From NCBI GenBank assembly GCA_003210285.1, contig QCVS01000002.1, positions 1-64,000 of the forward strand: a DNA stretch of 64,000 nucleotides, given 5' to 3'. This DNA is from Prochlorococcus sp. AG-686-J21 (GTDB lineage Bacteria > Cyanobacteriota > Cyanobacteriia > PCC-6307 > Cyanobiaceae). Shown piece after piece: positions 46,717-54,406 of this stretch (the first letter of the stretch is position 1; each line of letters begins with the position of its first letter). The notes under the pieces are model-generated. The model worked only from the letters and a program-made list of their open reading frames with translations, had not been told where the DNA came from and searched no databases. A program made the position numbers and the translations under genes.

Positions 46717-47331
46717 TTGAGATTAAAATTAAATTTCCCTGAAGAGACCTATATTTGGCTTTTTTTAAATAGTGTTCCAGTTAAAGAAATTTCTAAAGAA
46801 GAGGAAAGCTGGACTAATAAACTTAGTCCTTCAAATTTCAATCGATATAAACATTCTAGAAGCCTAATTAGAGATGTATTATCTAAAAAATTTAATATTA
46901 AACCTCTTGATATACCATTAAATGCTCCTCCCAATAGAGAACCATTACTAGAAAATGGTTTAGGATACTTAAGTTTAAGTCATTGCAAGACTCATACTAT
47001 TATTGCTTGGGCGCCATCACCAATAGGAATTGATATTGAATGTAAAGAGAGAAATTTCCAAGCATCAAAGTTGTATAAACGTTTTTTTTCTTCAGAAGAA
47101 AAAAGATATTTATCAAATATTGAAACTAAAGATCTCAAAGATGAAGTACTAAAGTATTGGGTAATAAAAGAATCAGCCTTTAAGTGGCAAACAAATAATG
47201 AATCTAATGATTTTATTAATTGGGAATGGAATAGACTAGGAAATTTTGCAATTAATAAAAAAAAGGGATTTAAAGTGAATACTTACATCGAAACTTTAAA
47301 CCTTTTATATATAGGATTAGCATATAATTGA
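46717..47331 (+). CDS. 4'-phosphopantetheinyl transferase (Sfp type)
   Basis: Converts apo carrier proteins to holo form using CoA. LSLSHC (about 85-90), Asp106 and Glu108 in GIDIECKER (magnesium ligands) and YWVIKESAFKW (148-158) are the three Sfp motifs. 204 aa, somewhat short of Sfp. Lone plus-strand gene among two carrier-protein systems. The ORF begins at TTG; an ATG at 46703 is out of frame by one base across a run of eight T's, and one extra T would fuse it as MKYFF followed by this frame. Confidence 0.85.
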   Translation: MRLKLNFPEETYIWLFLNSVPVKEISKEEESWTNKLSPSNFNRYKHSRSLIRDVLSKKFNIKPLDIPLNAPPNREPLLENGLGYLSLSHCKTHTIIAWAPSPIGIDIECKERNFQASKLYKRFFSSEEKRYLSNIETKDLKDEVLKYWVIKESAFKWQTNNESNDFINWEWNRLGNFAINKKKGFKVNTYIETLNLLYIGLAYN

Positions 47332-47375
47332 AAAATTATTAATTCAATTAAATAGATACTTTTAAATTTTATTAA

Positions 47376-47408
47376 TTTATTATATTTCTTTATTATATTT
47401 CTTTATTA
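47376..47408. repeat. 13-bp tandem repeat, 2.5 copies
   Basis: TTTATTATATTTC occurs twice in a row (47376-47388 and 47389-47401), followed by seven more bases of a third copy. It fills the space between the convergent phosphopantetheinyl transferase and acyltransferase genes. Probably slippage in AT-rich DNA. Confidence 0.8.
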
Positions 47409-47409
47409 C

Positions 47410-48051
47410 TCAAATAATCTTTGACGGATTGGCATAAGCAGTTTTACCTCTTGGAACAGACTTATAAACAATTGCTCCCAAACCAACTAAAGAATCCTCT
47501 CCTATCTTTACCTTTGGCAAAAATCTTGCACCTGATCCTACCAAAACCCTTTTACCTAAATGTACATTTCCTGTTAAGTCAACAAATGAACTTATAGTAC
47601 AAAAAGATTCAATTAAAACATCATGACCAATTGCAGAGTGCGTATTTACAGTAATAAAATCATTTAATTTTGAATTATTTGAGCATACTGAATAAGGGAA
47701 TATAATGCATCCTTTACCATGTTCTGAAGAAGGTGAAATAATAACTGATGGGTGTATAAAACTTTGAAAATTAGCTTTTCGTTTAATTAATTGATTAACA
47801 ATTTTAAATTTTATTTTAGGATCTGAAATGCCTAAATAAAGCTTATCTTTATTAGTAGGAAAAAATTCAGAAATCTTTCCAAGACAAATAACTTTAATAT
47901 TATTAATACAAAAATTTTTATTTTCTTTATCATCAATAAAAAATAATCTTTCTTCAATTTTATTAAATAATCTTGATTCAATCATCCAACTTATTAATTC
48001 CTTCGCAAGTTCACCAAAACCAACTATTACTATTCTTTCATTATTAATCAT
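47410..48051 (-). CDS. NeuD/PglD-like sugar acyltransferase
   Basis: 213 aa. Rossmann-like N-terminus IVIVGFGELAKELISWM (about 7-23), then a left-handed beta-helix from about 100 with IISPSSEHGKGCIIFPYSVC, and the likely catalytic His in VNTHSAIGHDVLIE. It probably acylates a sugar amine. Being last in the KAS III/ACP/SDR run (35 bases after the SDR), it may use an acyl-ACP made there (inference). Confidence 0.82.
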   Translation of the reverse strand: MINNERIVIVGFGELAKELISWMIESRLFNKIEERLFFIDDKENKNFCINNIKVICLGKISEFFPTNKDKLYLGISDPKIKFKIVNQLIKRKANFQSFIHPSVIISPSSEHGKGCIIFPYSVCSNNSKLNDFITVNTHSAIGHDVLIESFCTISSFVDLTGNVHLGKRVLVGSGARFLPKVKIGEDSLVGLGAIVYKSVPRGKTAYANPSKII

Positions 48052-48085
48052 CTGATTTTGATATCCCTATTTAATCTTTATTATT

Positions 48086-48853
48086 TTAACTCGCACTATA
48101 CCCTCCATCAATAACGATTGATGTTCCAGTAATCCATTCACTGGCTTCACTCATAAGAAAAGTAGCCATATTTGATATATCAGATTTCTTACCGAATCCA
48201 AGTGGATGTTTTGCTTCATACTCTTCTATAGACTTAAGAGATAAATTTTTTAAAAGTCTCTCATGCATGGGTGTTTCAACTGCTCCAGATAAAATAGAAT
48301 TAAATCTAATTCTTCTATGAGAAAACTCCAAAGCCAAAGATTTAGTAAGGCCAATAAGGGCAGATTTACTAGCTGCATACGCTGCTAATCCTGATGTTCC
48401 TGAAATAGCTGCTATTGATGACATGAAAACAACTGAAGAATTATCAGAAATAATATTCTTTTTAGCCAATGCTCTGCTCATACTTAATGCGGATTGAACT
48501 GTTGTTGATATTAAGTCTTTAAAGTCAGCACTTTTTGTAAGTAATGTTGGTTTAATCAATTCTTTACCAGCTGAATGAAATATTCCATTTAATGGGAGAA
48601 AGTTTTTAGGTAAATTTGTTATTAATCTAAAAGCTTCATCATCTATTGATAAGTCAGTTTTCACAGTAATATGTAAGTGACTATTTCTTAAATTTGATTT
48701 AATTTTTTTGAGTTTATCTTCGCTCCTACCTATCAAAATCAATTCAGCTCCATAATCAGCGAAAAGTTTTGTAGTATTAGCACCAATACCAGAACTTGCT
48801 CCAGAAATCAAAATCTTTTTACCCAAAAGTAAATCTTTGTTAAAAAATTTCAT
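48086..48853 (-). CDS. 3-oxoacyl-ACP reductase-like SDR
   Basis: Classical SDR: GASSGIGANTTKLF at residues 19-32, the NAG position as HSAGKE, catalytic Ser-Tyr-Lys in FMSSIAAISGTSGLAAYAASK and the C-terminal IVIDGGYSAS typical of FabG. 255 aa. One base separates it from the KAS III gene upstream. The natural role is reducing a beta-ketoacyl-ACP to the 3-hydroxyacyl form. Confidence 0.87.
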   Translation of the reverse strand: MKFFNKDLLLGKKILISGASSGIGANTTKLFADYGAELILIGRSEDKLKKIKSNLRNSHLHITVKTDLSIDDEAFRLITNLPKNFLPLNGIFHSAGKELIKPTLLTKSADFKDLISTTVQSALSMSRALAKKNIISDNSSVVFMSSIAAISGTSGLAAYAASKSALIGLTKSLALEFSHRRIRFNSILSGAVETPMHERLLKNLSLKSIEEYEAKHPLGFGKKSDISNMATFLMSEASEWITGTSIVIDGGYSAS

Positions 48854-48854
48854 C

Positions 48855-49841
48855 TTATTTTGTATTAATAAATATTTTATCCATAAATATATTTGGCTTT
48901 AAATCTAAAGATGCGGCAGACCATGAAAATCCAACACCAAAACCAATAAGAGCAATATTAATAGCTTCTTTAAATTTTTTATTTTTAAAATAATCAGTAA
49001 TTAGTAAAGGAATTGAAGCACTACTTGTATTACCATAATTTTCTATATTTAAAGGAAAGGATTCATTATTAATCTGACATTTCTTCTTTAAATAATTGAG
49101 CATGAACTTATTAGCCTGGTGAAAAAAATATAAATCATGCTTACCTCCATTTGATAAATCTATTTGCTTGAGTAATTCTGGTACTCTTGATATAGAAAAT
49201 TCAAATACTTTAGAGCCATTCATTTCTAATTTCTCTTTATATTCTGCTTTGATGTTTTCTGATCCCTGACCATCTGAACCAAGAATAAATTTCATAGAGC
49301 TATCACTTTTTAAACTTAATGCTGTAGCACTTCCAGCATCTCCAAATAAAAAAGCTGTTGCTCTATCCTCCTTTTTAATCAATTTACTGATAGTATCTCC
49401 TACCAAAATTAATACTCTTTTTGCTCCAGTTTGCAAAAGTGAACTTGCTACCCATAATCCATAAGGATAAGCAGAACAACCTAAATTAATATCAAAAGCG
49501 AATGATTGCGAAGAGAGTCCTAGTAAGAATTGAAGCTTATTTGAAGTGGCTGGAATAAGTTTATCAGGCGTTTGTGTTATAAAAATTAAACCATCAATAC
49601 TTTCTTTTTCCCAATTTAATTTGTTTATTAAATGTTTTGCAGCTTCTAAACATAGATCAGAAGTTTTTTGTTGAGGAGATGTGTAATATCTTAATTTTAC
49701 GCCTGTCGATGCAGCTATTTGTGAAATCTCTTTTTTAGAAAATTTGTCCTCAAAAAGATTATTATCAACTTTATTTAATGGCAGGCAAGTTACAATTCCC
49801 TCAAGATTTACATTATCTACTTTCTTAAGTAATTCAGGCAT
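48855..49841 (-). CDS. 3-oxoacyl-ACP synthase III-like enzyme, copy 1
   Basis: KAS III (FabH) fold with the full triad Cys122 (NLGCSAYPYG), His241 (FFHQANKF) and Asn271 (YGNTSS). 328 aa. It would condense an acyl-CoA with malonyl-ACP, or act as an acyl transferase like some FabH relatives. It is clearly a paralogue of the gene at 50118-51077, with the ACP gene between them, so this is a dedicated accessory pathway rather than housekeeping FabH. Confidence 0.9.
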   Translation of the reverse strand: MPELLKKVDNVNLEGIVTCLPLNKVDNNLFEDKFSKKEISQIAASTGVKLRYYTSPQQKTSDLCLEAAKHLINKLNWEKESIDGLIFITQTPDKLIPATSNKLQFLLGLSSQSFAFDINLGCSAYPYGLWVASSLLQTGAKRVLILVGDTISKLIKKEDRATAFLFGDAGSATALSLKSDSSMKFILGSDGQGSENIKAEYKEKLEMNGSKVFEFSISRVPELLKQIDLSNGGKHDLYFFHQANKFMLNYLKKKCQINNESFPLNIENYGNTSSASIPLLITDYFKNKKFKEAINIALIGFGVGFSWSAASLDLKPNIFMDKIFINTK

Positions 49842-49858
49842 GATTTAAGAGAGAAAGA

Positions 49859-50095
49859 TTATTGTTTTTTAGATATTAATTGAAAAATATCTCCAATGGT
49901 AATTATCTTTGCAAGCTCATCTCCAGATAACATTATATTAAACTTTTCATCTGCTAGAGCTATACAGCTAATAACAGCAAGTGAATCCCACTCAATATTT
50001 TCTATTTTTGTATCCAAATTTAATGTGCCATCTGGTAATTCAATACTTTCAGTTAGTTCTGTAAGGAAATCTTGAATTTGTTCTTTTTCAAACAT
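49859..50095 (-). CDS. Acyl carrier protein (accessory)
   Basis: 78 aa, acidic. The phosphopantetheine site is Ser38 in EWDSLAVIS; helix III region LSGDELAKIITIGDIFQLI follows. It lies between the two KAS III genes (17 and 22 bases). Distinct from the carrier at 37254-37496, which has DSF. Presumably the scaffold for the acyl group built by these KAS III enzymes and the SDR. Confidence 0.9.
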   Translation of the reverse strand: MFEKEQIQDFLTELTESIELPDGTLNLDTKIENIEWDSLAVISCIALADEKFNIMLSGDELAKIITIGDIFQLISKKQ

Positions 50096-50117
50096 TATTT
50101 ATTAATCAGTAATAGAT

Positions 50118-51077
50118 TTATAGCACAATATTTGTGAATCCCCAAGATAAACCCACTCCAAAACCAGCGAGCAGAATAGATCTTTTTTTATCATAATCAT
50201 CATTTATTAATTCTTCAAGGACTAGGGGTATTGAGCTTGAAACTGTATTACCACTATTAGCTAATGAAATAATACCTTTATTTCCAGCATTTATTTTTTT
50301 ATAAAGCTTTTCAAGAATAAATTTATTAGCTTGATGAAAAACAATGTGATCATAATCTTCAATTCTTTTATTATTTTCTTCTAAATAATTTAAAAGAGAT
50401 TTTGGAATTTTATCAAGGGTAAAATTTAAAATACCTGGACCATCCATAAATAAGGATTTTTGTTTATTAATAGGAGTCTTTAAGCCTAGATAATCACAAT
50501 TCAAAAGATCTTTTTTAGAACTATCTGTACCAAAAGAAAAATTTCCTATCCCTTGTTCATTACCCTCCTCATTTACTATCAATGTAGCGGTTGCACCATC
50601 ACCAAATAAGGTTGCAAGAGAACTGTCTTGTGGATTTATAAATTTTGAATATGTATCAGCAGTAAGCATTAAAATATTTTCACATTCTTTACATTTAATG
50701 AGACTTTTTGCAAGTGATAATCCATATATATAACCAGTACAACCATGATTTATATCGAAACAACCACAATTTTCCTTTAAATTTAGTTCCTTATGAATAT
50801 GAAATGCAGTTGAGGGAATACTTTGATCTTGAGATTGGGTTATCAAAAAAATCATATCAATTTTATCTTTATCAAAAGATGTTTTATCAAAAAGATTTTT
50901 AGCGGCTGCTATCGCAATATCAGATGAAGTTTGATCATTTTCAGCAATATGTCTAAATTTTATTCCGGTTTTATTAAAGATTTTTTCTGAATTCCAATTT
51001 TTAAATCTTTCTGCGAGCTCATCATTTGTTAAAACCCTTTCAGGCAAAAATGAAGCAATATCAAAAATTCTAGCCAT
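50118..51077 (-). CDS. 3-oxoacyl-ACP synthase III-like enzyme, copy 2
   Basis: KAS III fold with Cys113 (NHGCTGYIYG), His248 (VFHQANKF) and Asn277 (SGNTVSSS). 319 aa. First gene of the minus-strand run; a TATGAT hexamer 17 bases upstream of the ATG might be the -10 element. The two copies differ enough to suggest different acyl substrates or successive steps. Confidence 0.9.
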   Translation of the reverse strand: MARIFDIASFLPERVLTNDELAERFKNWNSEKIFNKTGIKFRHIAENDQTSSDIAIAAAKNLFDKTSFDKDKIDMIFLITQSQDQSIPSTAFHIHKELNLKENCGCFDINHGCTGYIYGLSLAKSLIKCKECENILMLTADTYSKFINPQDSSLATLFGDGATATLIVNEEGNEQGIGNFSFGTDSSKKDLLNCDYLGLKTPINKQKSLFMDGPGILNFTLDKIPKSLLNYLEENNKRIEDYDHIVFHQANKFILEKLYKKINAGNKGIISLANSGNTVSSSIPLVLEELINDDYDKKRSILLAGFGVGLSWGFTNIVL

Positions 51078-51285
51078 TAATAAAAATCAAAAAATCATAG
51101 CTCTAGAAGATAAAAAATTAATACTTTCACATTATTTTGAGAAAGCTTAACTTAATCTAACTTTACTTTATAAGATAATTTCAATATTTTTTTATATTTC
51201 ATAATTATTGTAAATTAATATAAAACAAAAAATCTTGATTCTTTACTCTTTAGATATTGCAAAATAATGAAATTTACTTTAGCAT

Positions 51286-51340
51286 GGTTCTACCATAGGT
51301 TCTACCAAGATGAGCAGGATTATTCAAAGGAATGGTAGAA
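51286..51340. repeat. 12-bp-spaced direct repeats plus inverted copy around the chimera start
   Basis: GGTTCTACCA occurs at 51286-51295 and 51298-51307, exactly 12 bases apart and ending two bases before the ATG at 51310. An inverted copy, TGGTAGAA, is at 51333-51340 inside the ORF, so TTCTACCA and TGGTAGAA could form an 8-bp stem around the start codon. Candidate binding site for the integrase or a repressor. Confidence 0.6.
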
Positions 51341-52635
51341 AAGGCTTTTATTTGCAAGTTGTTGTTCCTAGAGAATTAAGGGAGATAATACGAACATCAA
51401 CAATTGTAAGGAAATTAAGTAATGATAAAGCTGAATCATTAAAAATAAAGAGACAAGTTGAAGAGCAAATAATAAATAAATTTGATGAAATAAAATTTAA
51501 ATATAACTTTAAAAAGAATGAATCAAATAATTTGATTGATGAAAGTTTAAAGAAAGAGTTATATGAAAAACTTCGTCACCATTTTTTTGAACCTAGCAAT
51601 GAATTAAATGAAAAAGGTATTGTATTATCTTATTGGCATTGTATAGGTCATGATGTTGATTTTAAAGAAATAAATTCTTATCAGATAATAAAATTTTTCA
51701 ATGCAGAAGTAATAATTCATAATTACAGAGGTAAATTATGGGCTTTTGAAAATTGCTGTCCCCATAGAGGTGCAAAATTTCTTAAAAAAAATTTTTCTAC
51801 CTCGCAAATAACCTGCCCATATCATGGCTGGACTTTTACTCCTTACTCCTCTTATATTCCTAGAAAAGATAAATTCCCTGAAATAAATTCAACTTCAGAA
51901 GTTAGACCAAAGTTATGGAAGATAGAAAAAATTAATGGTTTTATATTTATCTCATACAAACCTTTCTTTACTTTACATGATCAATTAGGAAAAGAAGTAG
52001 TTGATATAATCTCAAAAATTGGACAATCAATTAATAAAAATTACTCCTCACAAGAAATAATTTTTAATTGCGACTGGAAAATAGCTATAGAAAATGCGCT
52101 TGAGCCTTATCATGTATCTTGCGTTCATAAAGATACATTATCTCCTTTAGGGATAAGCGATGGAGAAAATATCCTTTATGATTGGGTATCAATTTTTAAA
52201 GATAAGATTAAATCAAAAAAGGTCAGAAATTCAAAAAAAATTTTTGAGAAAATGTTGCAAATAAAATATGATTTTGATGGATATTGGTCTCTTTATCTAT
52301 ATCCTTTTAGTATGATTTCTTCAACAGAAGCTACTACTTTTGCTCATCAATTTTATCAACCCTACGATGATGGAAATACAACTTCTTGCTTAACCAAACT
52401 TTGGTGTTTAGAAACTTCCAAAGAGCAATATGAAGAAACACTTAATAATTTCTATAAGAGTGTATCAGAAACAAATTTGCAGATTTTTCAAGAAGATGCA
52501 GAAATATGCTCTTACGTAAACAAGGGCATATGGAATAAAAAACCTTTATTTTTCAAATCAGACCTTGAAGTAAAAGTGGATCATTTTAGAAAATGTATAA
52601 GAAATTTTGAAAGTATTATGAGCAGCAAATATTAA
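51310..52635 (+). CDS. Integrase N-terminal arm fused to Rieske non-haem iron oxygenase
   Basis: Residues about 1-65 (MSRIIQRNGRKGFYLQVVVP, then RELREII and IVRKLS) look like the DUF6538 N-terminal arm of tyrosine integrases. From about residue 80 the protein is a ring-hydroxylating-type oxygenase: Rieske cluster Cys150-x-His152 and Cys169-x2-His172, then mononuclear iron ligands His268 and His273 (EPYHVSCVH) and an Asp in FQEDAEIC. The oxygenase half appears intact. A TTG at 51532 could be its original start. No reductase gene is nearby. Substrate unknown; hydroxylation of the polysaccharide's acyl or sugar groups is a guess. Confidence 0.8.
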   Translation: MSRIIQRNGRKGFYLQVVVPRELREIIRTSTIVRKLSNDKAESLKIKRQVEEQIINKFDEIKFKYNFKKNESNNLIDESLKKELYEKLRHHFFEPSNELNEKGIVLSYWHCIGHDVDFKEINSYQIIKFFNAEVIIHNYRGKLWAFENCCPHRGAKFLKKNFSTSQITCPYHGWTFTPYSSYIPRKDKFPEINSTSEVRPKLWKIEKINGFIFISYKPFFTLHDQLGKEVVDIISKIGQSINKNYSSQEIIFNCDWKIAIENALEPYHVSCVHKDTLSPLGISDGENILYDWVSIFKDKIKSKKVRNSKKIFEKMLQIKYDFDGYWSLYLYPFSMISSTEATTFAHQFYQPYDDGNTTSCLTKLWCLETSKEQYEETLNNFYKSVSETNLQIFQEDAEICSYVNKGIWNKKPLFFKSDLEVKVDHFRKCIRNFESIMSSKY

Positions 52636-52660
52636 AACTTAAAATTTTTTTTCTCTCAAT

Positions 52661-54400
52661 TTAATTAATAAGAATAACTCCCATGAATTTTTTATTATTT
52701 AAATTCATGATTCTATTGATTTTATAGACATCTTCAAATTTGATTTTTGAGATATAACCAAAGTATATAAAAGAATTTTTATCTAAATGATTTTTTATTA
52801 GATTAGAGAAGAAATATTTTTTATTGTTTTTCTTGATTAATTTTTCAAAAAGATTTTTATCAGAATCATCTATTCCACATTCAATAAAAACAATTTCATT
52901 ATCTAAATTTACGTTTAAAAATTCGTTTATAAATAAATCATCTTGTGTTAGTTGTGATAATTTCTTTTTTGATATTTTTTCTATAATTTTTGATTGCAAG
53001 ATTTTCTCAATTTTGACTTCATCATAAATAATATCTGATCTTTTTTCCCTTATAAATGAATAAATTAATCCTAGAAATAATCCCCCAATTAAACCAAAAA
53101 AACCTATGTTTTTTCTAGAAGGTGCGACAGGACTTTTATTAATAGTTGGTTTGGTAATTAATTCCCAAGGATCTTGTAATTTTGATTTCTCAAGATCCAA
53201 ACTAATTAATTGATCTTCTAAACCAATAAGTGTTTCTTCGTTTCTTCCAGCTTCTCTAATAAGTTCTTTATACTTAATAATTATTCCTTTTGGTCTTTTC
53301 GCAGCTTCCATCTGCGATTCAGCAACTAACCTTTCTGCTTTCAAGAAACTAATTGCTTTTTTTTGAAGAAGTTTTATTAAAACTTCTCTTTTTTGTTTAA
53401 GTCTTTTTACAGATATATCTTTATCTGTATACTTTGATTGTTTTTCAAGCAAAAATGCATCAAGTTTTTGTAATTCCTGGGGTAATCCTTTTGCAACTGC
53501 CTCTGGTAAAGTTAAAACAATAAATTCAATTTTCTCATCATCTTGATTTAAATCTTCAATCTTTGATATTTGCAAATTAATTTTTCTTATTTTATTTGAT
53601 GCTTCTACCCTAGCTCTTTCTATATCAACATTAGCAATAAGTGAATTTTGAGAAACTTTATTATTAGTTTGCATATTATTTAAAATATTTGGCAAAGCTA
53701 AATTTGAACTACCAATACTATTTTGAGGACGTATATCAAGGATTGTTAGGTCTTGATCAATAGCAAATGACTGTGCTTTTTTTAAGGAATTAATTGCACT
53801 GACTTTATAAAGAGATATTTGTTCTTTCAAATAAGTTTTTGATAACTCTAAATTTCTTCTTTTATTTCTTCCTGAATAAGATTGATATGCTGAAGAAATT
53901 TTATTTAATACAGGAAGAATTAACTCTTTTTTTGTATCTTTGTAAGTAATATTTAAAACAGAAGTTCCTTTCTTTAAATTTATATTTAGATTCTTTTTTT
54001 TCCAGTTTAAAAATGTCAAGTCTTTATTTATGTAATCTTCATTCTCAATTTTTACGAAATCAAAAATAGGCATTAAGACTGATGGACTTTGCAAAACCTC
54101 AACTTCTGTGTTCAAAGAATTTGAATTGGTATCTAAAAAATTCCCCAAAGGAAGGTTCTTAAAAAAACTTGATTGAATATTATTACTTTGATCTTTATTT
54201 GAATTAACTACAATTTGGAATTCTCCTTCCCAAACTCTTTTAAGTGTTAATGAATATAAGCAAGCCAAAATAAATGTAACCAAAGAATAAATGCTTATTA
54301 TTTTTTTATTTCTTAGAGTAAAATTTAAAAATGACTTTAAATCTAAATAATTATCTAATTCAGGTAATTTATTGTTTTGATTATTTATAAGATTATCCAT
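52661..54400 (-). CDS. Polysaccharide co-polymerase/chain-length protein (GumC/Wzc-like)
   Basis: 579 aa inner-membrane protein. First membrane segment about residues 37-52, a long coiled-coil periplasmic region (about 60-420), and a second segment near 433-450 (NIGFFGLIGGLFLGLIYSF) preceded by the proline-rich NKSPVAPSRK. The cytoplasmic tail (about 460-579) resembles the BY-kinase position but has no Walker A loop or tyrosine cluster, so kinase activity is not expected. It controls chain length and export with the Wza-like protein six bases upstream. Confidence 0.88.
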   Translation of the reverse strand: MDNLINNQNNKLPELDNYLDLKSFLNFTLRNKKIISIYSLVTFILACLYSLTLKRVWEGEFQIVVNSNKDQSNNIQSSFFKNLPLGNFLDTNSNSLNTEVEVLQSPSVLMPIFDFVKIENEDYINKDLTFLNWKKKNLNINLKKGTSVLNITYKDTKKELILPVLNKISSAYQSYSGRNKRRNLELSKTYLKEQISLYKVSAINSLKKAQSFAIDQDLTILDIRPQNSIGSSNLALPNILNNMQTNNKVSQNSLIANVDIERARVEASNKIRKINLQISKIEDLNQDDEKIEFIVLTLPEAVAKGLPQELQKLDAFLLEKQSKYTDKDISVKRLKQKREVLIKLLQKKAISFLKAERLVAESQMEAAKRPKGIIIKYKELIREAGRNEETLIGLEDQLISLDLEKSKLQDPWELITKPTINKSPVAPSRKNIGFFGLIGGLFLGLIYSFIREKRSDIIYDEVKIEKILQSKIIEKISKKKLSQLTQDDLFINEFLNVNLDNEIVFIECGIDDSDKNLFEKLIKKNNKKYFFSNLIKNHLDKNSFIYFGYISKIKFEDVYKINRIMNLNNKKFMGVILIN

Positions 54401-54406
54401 AAAGAA

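Noticed and set aside
48855-51077. Housekeeping fatty acid initiation genes fabH/acpP/fabG
   Set aside because: Two diverged KAS III copies with their own ACP and a sugar acyltransferase, located in a genomic island, are accessory genes.
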